Assembly: GCA_003255025.1 (NCBI GenBank)
Contig: QANY01009406.1
Coordinates: 310,001 to 374,000, forward strand
Length of the DNA stretch: 64,000 nucleotides
DNA from: Datisca glomerata
Taxonomy: Eukaryota; Streptophyta; Magnoliopsida; Cucurbitales; Datiscaceae
Reading direction: 5' to 3'
Position numbers and translations under genes: made by a program. Of the stretch, positions 58,968 through 64,000 are shown one piece after another (position 1 is the first letter of the stretch; each line of letters opens with the position of its first letter). Below the pieces are notes generated by a model. That model was given only the letters and a program-made list of their open reading frames with translations, searched no databases and had not been told where the DNA came from.

Positions 58968-60073
58968 CTGTCACATTTTGCTGATGTTGCATTACATGAC
59001 AAGTAATTTAACGTCACATCAGCTTTTTAATTTACCCAACTACCACGTATGATGAATTACCCAAATTATCCATAATCTCCCCCCCCCCTTTCTTCTTCCC
59101 TGAGTTCAAACTCCAACAACCATTTCATCAATCTTGATTTCCTCTCTGTATACCCACAAAAAATTTCTCCTTCTCTCATCATTCCCCCATAAAACAACAA
59201 ACAATAGAAAACCAAAAAAAGAAAACATTTTCTCATTTCTAATAAATCTCCAATAAACTAAACAACTCAATCCGAGCCCGTAAACAGAAAACAATAGAAA
59301 ACCAAAAAAAAAAAATTTTCTCATTTCTAATTAATCTCCAATTAACTAAATAAAACAATCCAAGCCTGCCCAGGAAGAATGGGGTCAAGGGCAGAAGCAA
59401 CATCAACGTCCGTCCAGGAAGATTCAGAGACCAAATGTGGCCCTCTGTAAGTGTGATCTGTGGCAGAAAACCTAAGGGCTTCGGTCTAGTTCAAATACAT
59501 GGAGGCATAGGCACTTCGACCGGTGATAGAGGAGTATTTGTTTGGCGAGTTCTGAAGTGAGCATGTCCGAAACAAGGTAGCGGCTAGATGGGATGTCAGA
59601 GAGTGAACGAGCGGATGAGTATATGCTAGAAAGATTCAAACTCAATGAGGCTGGTACCGCCCAGTACGAAGGAGGGTTGTAGTCGTATAGCTGATTAGCC
59701 ATTTCTGTCAATCAGCCATATAAGCTTGTGTGGTCTATTAAGCCAAAGATCTTATTTTTGAAGAAGCCATCATGCTTGCGTAAGATTTTGAAGAAGGAGG
59801 TGGTAGAGAGAGAGGGAGAGAGAGCATAACAAATAAGAGATTTCGAGGGAGAGAAGTTTCAGAGAGAGGGAAAGAGAGACATAGAGTTTTCAGACACTCA
59901 AGAAATAGTTGAAGAAGTTAAAAAAAGGAGATGGAACTCAGGGAAGAAGAAAGAAGATGGGGGAATTAAGGGTATTTTGGATAGTTCATCATACGTGTCA
60001 GTTGGGTAAATTAAAAAACTGATGTGACGTTAAATTACTTGCCATGAAATGTCACATCAGCAAACCATGACAG
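58968..60073. mobile_element. Long-TIR element (MULE-like) carrying a host-like coding fragment
   Basis: About 140 bp at the left (CTGTCACATTTTGCTGATG through CTTCCCTGAGTTC) pairs in inverted orientation with the right end, including the unbroken block AAGTAATTTAACGTCACATC. Such long inverted repeats with no transposase suggest a Pack-MULE. A target duplication is not evident. The interior holds the fragment at 59340-59711. Confidence 0.75.
59340..59711 (-). pseudogene. Captured protein-coding fragment of unknown family
   Basis: Minus-strand frame from a Met at 59711, 79 residues, containing SIYSSARSLSDIPSSRYLVS and ELAKQILLYHRSKCLCLHVF. After one frameshift near 59470 the reading continues as LRFSATDHTYRGPHLVSESS and DVASALDPILPG down to about 59350. 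The balanced composition and frame carry-over suggest a real host exon that was captured and then decayed. I do not recognise the family. No start context or splice sites point to a live gene. Confidence 0.45.
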
Positions 60074-61090
60074 ACCATTAATATTTTTAAGCGGAGAACC
60101 AACGAAAGTCTAACGTGAATGTAAAATATAACTCTAGAGTCTACTTTACAAAATTTTAAAGTATAGGATCTAAAATGAAAACTGCAGAGGATAAAACTGT
60201 AGTTTATCCTAAAATAAATGAAAAAGTTTTTATTTTGATTTAAGAAATTACTTAATGTATTCCACCTTGAATGTTATTTCATTTAATATTATTCACAAAA
60301 GTTAGTTCTTTATTTACGGGACATAGACTATTATCAAAAGCAAAAAAGCTTGTTGTCCATTACGGTAGCGCATGAGAGAGAATCTATCGCCATGATTTGC
60401 TCATTTTGAAGACAGAGAGTGATTGAAACTCAACTTGGGCTAACTCTTGTTGTGCCGCTGTCATGGGAGAGCTCCCCGTGACCTTTTCCTCTATTCTGAT
60501 CTTCTCTCTTCTCCCATCCCTCTGTTTTTCTCTTTTATTTCTCTCTTTCTTTCCTCTTCTTCTTTAGTTTTCCCCTTTTCTTATGCTTGTTTTTCTCTCC
60601 TCTCTCACTGTCTCTCTTCATGCTCTCTTTCTTTCTCCTTCTCCTTTAGGAGCCGTTTGGTACGGGTTAAGTAAAAAAGCTAGAAAAGTTAAGTTGTTAA
60701 GTAAGTTTAAGTGGTGAAATTAGATGACAAGATATTAAGATTACCATATTTGATAATACATGGTTAAGTAAAAAAGTTACTGAAAAAATATGATTTCTTT
60801 GTTTGGTATGTAGGAAACTTGGGTAAAGTTGTTGTAAAAGTTTGATAAAGTTGTTGGAAAAGTTATATAAATTATATGAGTGTAATAAAATTATTTGATT
60901 ATTTATAGTTTTTTTTTTTTATCAAATTTTAATTTGTTGTCCGTGATTATTTATAGATTTCTTTTACTACACAAAAAACTAAAATATTTTTTTTACTTCA
61001 ACTGTACAAATAAATTCAATGACAAATTGTTCAAAATTACATAACAAATTTGTTCTAAAATTTTGGAAGAAAAATATATGAGTTACTTTT
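60074..61090. other. No gene; CT-rich tract and AT-rich sequence
   Basis: A CT-rich tract (60475-60650) makes a chance open frame. From 60651 a GGAGCCGTTTGGTACGG sequence resembles the left end of a common plant MITE type, but I could not find the partner end. Confidence 0.4.
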
Positions 61091-62990
61091 TGTTCTGATT
61101 TTATTCGAGTGCCCACTTACTCGTGTTTTTAGTTGACGGTTCGAGAAATAGTTTGGAAGATTATAAAGTTTCGATTTTGGATCGTCACACTTCAAGATAT
61201 ATTTTTAATCTATTTTTATATAGATTGTTTCTCGAATGATTAAAGATCATGTATTTTCTGCTGCATCGATTCCTTAAATAGGTATCAGAGTAAAAGTTTT
61301 GAATTATACGAGAAATGCCTTGTGATATATTTACGATTGTTTTCGATATTCTCTTGCATAACCATTTGGATTTTATGTGCTGTTGGTTATATAATTAGAG
61401 GGACAATCTAGGAAGAGATTGTTTTTCCCTTTAGGATTTGTATTTAATTTTTATAGATTTTTGTAAACTTTCTTTGAGAAAGTTAGGATTGGTATGATGT
61501 ATTTATTCTTATTGGGAAGATATCGAAACGATGTCAAAGGAGTATAAAAAATCGGATGTAAACTCGTGTTCGCATAGGAGTGGCTGTATGATGACAGGTT
61601 CAGTATTTGGATCATAACTTTTAGATCCAATATTGGATTGAGCCAATTTAAAATCTTATGGAAATACAACGGAAAGCCCCAGATTTTTCTGTTTCATGAA
61701 GAAGACCAAATTCGGATGGTTTTCTTGTCAAATTTGAGGCTGAATTTGATGTGTCTCGAAACGGGATTTTTTTTCTTCAGTTTTTCTGATTTGGTTTGTT
61801 GGAATGAGATGAATCTCATGAGTCAATGAGTGATGGTAGGAAGTGGACAGCAATTTTCAGAGGTGAGAACAAGGATGTCAATAAGCAGTAGACAGCTCCG
61901 GTGTCAGAGATCAATCTCTCCCTATCTTGAAAATCGATTTTAGACTTTAAATTAAGATATGGTAGGGTTATTCAAGGCTATGATATATTTTAGTATTTAT
62001 CTTTTATACATTGCTATTTTATTTATTATATTTTATACCCAGCATGCTTGGATAATTTTATTTTACGCAACTCACATTTAGATACCATGTAGTGTTAGGT
62101 TTCTAAAAGGATAAGCATTTGTGATTGCACAATGAAGATAAAATTTAGCATAATCGATTATGGTATAAAATGAATAATTCTAGAAGCATGTTATTATTTT
62201 TATTTAAATGTAAACTTTAATTTTAATAATCTCGCTAGATATTTAATTTTTTGTTAATTAAATTATGAGATTGTTAAAATTTAGATAAAATTATATTAAC
62301 TTAAATATAATACTAATTGAGCACGCTTGTTTAATCGAAGTAGGTTGCTAAAGATTTTGTTGGGTGATTGCCTAATGTCACTTAGTAACCCATTGTAAGA
62401 AAAGCTCACATGATTTAAAAAATCAAGTGGGAGCGAGATTCTTAATCGAAACTCACAGTCTCCATTATTGAATCATAGTTAGGCGCTAGGGTACATCGTC
62501 TTCAATCTTGGAAGCTCCCTAAATGGGGGTACCCAAAGTATTAGATATTACAAGTATGATCTTCATAACGATCACCTTGATTAGTGAATAACTGGAAATG
62601 ATCTGCCTGAGCAGGAGTTGTCCACATATTACAAGTCTGAGAGTGAAATAATAGTATACACTTGACTCGTTTTTGTAGTATCTCATATAAGCGGTTTCTA
62701 TTACTTATTTTGAGAGAACAAAGGTGAATGTTAGTTAATTGCTAGATATTAATACTAGATTAGTAGGATTAGTATGTATTAATATCATATTGGTAATCAA
62801 TTGGATTGAACTATCCTACCTAATTTTTTAAGAGAACAAAGCGTGCCTATGTTTATAAGAGTTGGAATATCGTTGCGTACATTGCATATTATTTTTTGAG
62901 TTGTTATTTTCATGATATGATTTATGCTTTAATTAGAACGTGTTTGTAATGATTGAGAATTTTATTATTTTTCAATAATTAAAATGTTAT
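61091..62990 (+). mobile_element. LTR-retrotransposon remnant: LTR end, primer site and leader
   Basis: A pyrimidine-rich LTR-like end is followed by AGGTATCAGAGT (61280-61291), 10 of 12 bases of the tRNA-Met primer site found in the large Copia element. About 1.7 kb of leader-like sequence follows (AAGTGGGAGCGAG near 62425). No gag domain is recognised downstream. Confidence 0.45.
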
Positions 62991-63506
62991 CCATAAGCCC
63001 ATTAGCAATTCTATTGAAAATATTATTGACATTAATGGATATTAACTAGGATTTTAATCTGATTGTAGAAGGAAGCAAGTACACTTCTAATTAACGCTAC
63101 GCTAGATCTTTCTTAGAGCTCCTCTTATGAGAATAAATTAATATAGGCTATGTAGATAAATTGAGAAATAAGTTGGAACTATAGTAAATTCATTCTCTAT
63201 AGAAGTTGATATAATTATTAATCTCTAATAAGATGTCTGAATGGTAATGTGAAACACTTAGATGGCAAAGGAAACTCTGGTAGATGACCATATCCTTATG
63301 GTTGTTTGCTGAACCATCTGCATGGTTTAGTTAAGGTCTTGAAAACTTTTATTCATATTCTAAAATCCTTGTTGCATGTTTTCAAAGATAGTATGAATAC
63401 TATATCGAACGACCTCTCCGCCTTGGGATGTTTCTCCCTCAATTTTATTAGATCCAAAACTAGGAACTCGAGATTGAACAGATATAATTCTTGGTGTCTG
63501 GCCACA

Positions 63507-63782
63507 TTAGCGGAGAAGAAAAATAATTAAAGCAAATGCCACAAAAGCAGTATGAGAATAATTGAATTTGCCATGTTGACAAATCTGAAGAATCTGATCT
63601 GGAGCTACTCGCCTAACCAAGGTAGCTGAAGTATAAAAGTCACATAGGAATTCACGAAAGCCAGAGAAGCCAATCGAGAAAATCATCACCGTGACAAAAC
63701 TGGTAGCAATCACTACAACCGTCAGATTCACCACATACGTCAAATGATTCAAATTCAAAAAGTTGTTAATACTGAGAAGCAA
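63507..63782 (-). CDS. Hydrophobic open frame, family not recognised
   Basis: A 91-codon frame with one likely membrane segment (VVVIATSFVTVMIFSIGF) and a second hydrophobic end (AFVAFALIIFLL), joined by a basic loop with TLVRRVAPDQ. It overlaps an unrelated plus-strand frame. It has no known motif and no visible splice partners. It may be an exon of a membrane protein or chance coding; low confidence. Confidence 0.2.
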   Translation of the reverse strand: MLLSINNFLNLNHLTYVVNLTVVVIATSFVTVMIFSIGFSGFREFLCDFYTSATLVRRVAPDQILQICQHGKFNYSHTAFVAFALIIFLLR

Positions 63783-63789
63783 GGCTCAG

Positions 63790-64000
63790 TTATTCTCTTA
63801 CAAGATTAAGCAAATTCTGGAAGATAAACTCAATCTTAAAGAAAATTCTATTTATTCTCACTTTATTTTGGGAATTAAGTTATATTATAAGCCTATAAAT
63901 ACATGCCAAATTATAAACTGAAGAATCATCGAATACAAGCCATTGCAAATTGCTTACTCTCGTGCTTATTTTCTCTACTCTTGATATTTTATATTTTAGA
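63790..64000 (+). other. LTR-like promoter region at the window edge
   Basis: A TATA-like CCTATAAATAC (63892-63902) is followed about 40 bp later by a pyrimidine-rich stretch (CTTACTCTCGTGC). This resembles an LTR U3/R junction, but the sequence ends before it can be tested. Confidence 0.25.

Noticed and set aside
60447..60674. Plus-strand Ser/Phe/Leu-rich frame
   Set aside because: It is a CT-rich tract read as protein.
1..64000. tRNA, rRNA or other structured RNA genes
   Set aside because: No cloverleaf with A/B boxes or conserved rRNA segment was recognised on either strand; the tRNA-like matches seen are retrotransposon primer sites.

Overview
This is nuclear DNA from a flowering plant, most likely a eudicot. 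It is AT-rich, spliced exons with GT-AG introns are visible, and nearly everything recognisable is a plant transposable element: CACTA, Mutator-like (MULE), hAT, LINE, Ty1/Copia and Ty3/Gypsy. I cannot name the species. One ordinary host gene is convincing: a five-exon dienelactone hydrolase-family gene on the minus strand (33181-35920) whose spliced frame I followed end to end (285 residues).

Layout. 1-4680: no gene; the first 700 bases resemble the end of an LTR. 4684-8259: a CACTA element with TCC target duplications. 8260-9180: the 3' end of a LINE. 9700-31042: a large MULE (MULE-1) with a plus-strand Ulp1/C48 protease-like gene and a convergent minus-strand MuDR-type transposase. Its introns and spacers are filled with arrays of a roughly 42-bp unit built on the palindrome CGTGTAG-N-CTACACG. 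A 13.8-kb Copia element (12881-26712), itself invaded by three other LTR-element pieces, sits in the last intron of the Ulp1-like gene. 30850-33400: the last exon of the hydrolase gene plus a MULE-end sequence is repeated, leaving two broken exon copies. 33181-35920: the intact hydrolase gene. 36000-38670: gene-free. 38678-39080: a CT-rich duplication. 39140-42478: a decayed hAT transposase element. 44560-48050: MULE-2, with a Ulp1-type (DUF1985-like) fragment and a transposase relic related to MULE-1.

48175-55994: MULE-3, delimited by long terminal inverted repeats and a 7/9 target duplication. It holds a plus-strand GRF-zinc-finger gene (split by a solo LTR), a convergent minus-strand transposase, and two hAT insertions with clear 8-bp duplications. 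One hAT carries a captured alpha-tubulin fragment. 56340-58260: a gag-only Gypsy derivative. 58428-58932: a hAT MITE. 58968-60073: a long-TIR element carrying a host-like coding fragment. 60650-64000: more LTR-element sequence.

Taken together, the window is a nest of dead elements beside one functional gene. The common theme is that all three MULEs pair a minus-strand transposase with a convergent plus-strand passenger gene (Ulp1-like, Ulp1-like, GRF zinc finger). All element proteins seen carry stops or frameshifts, so none looks autonomous today.
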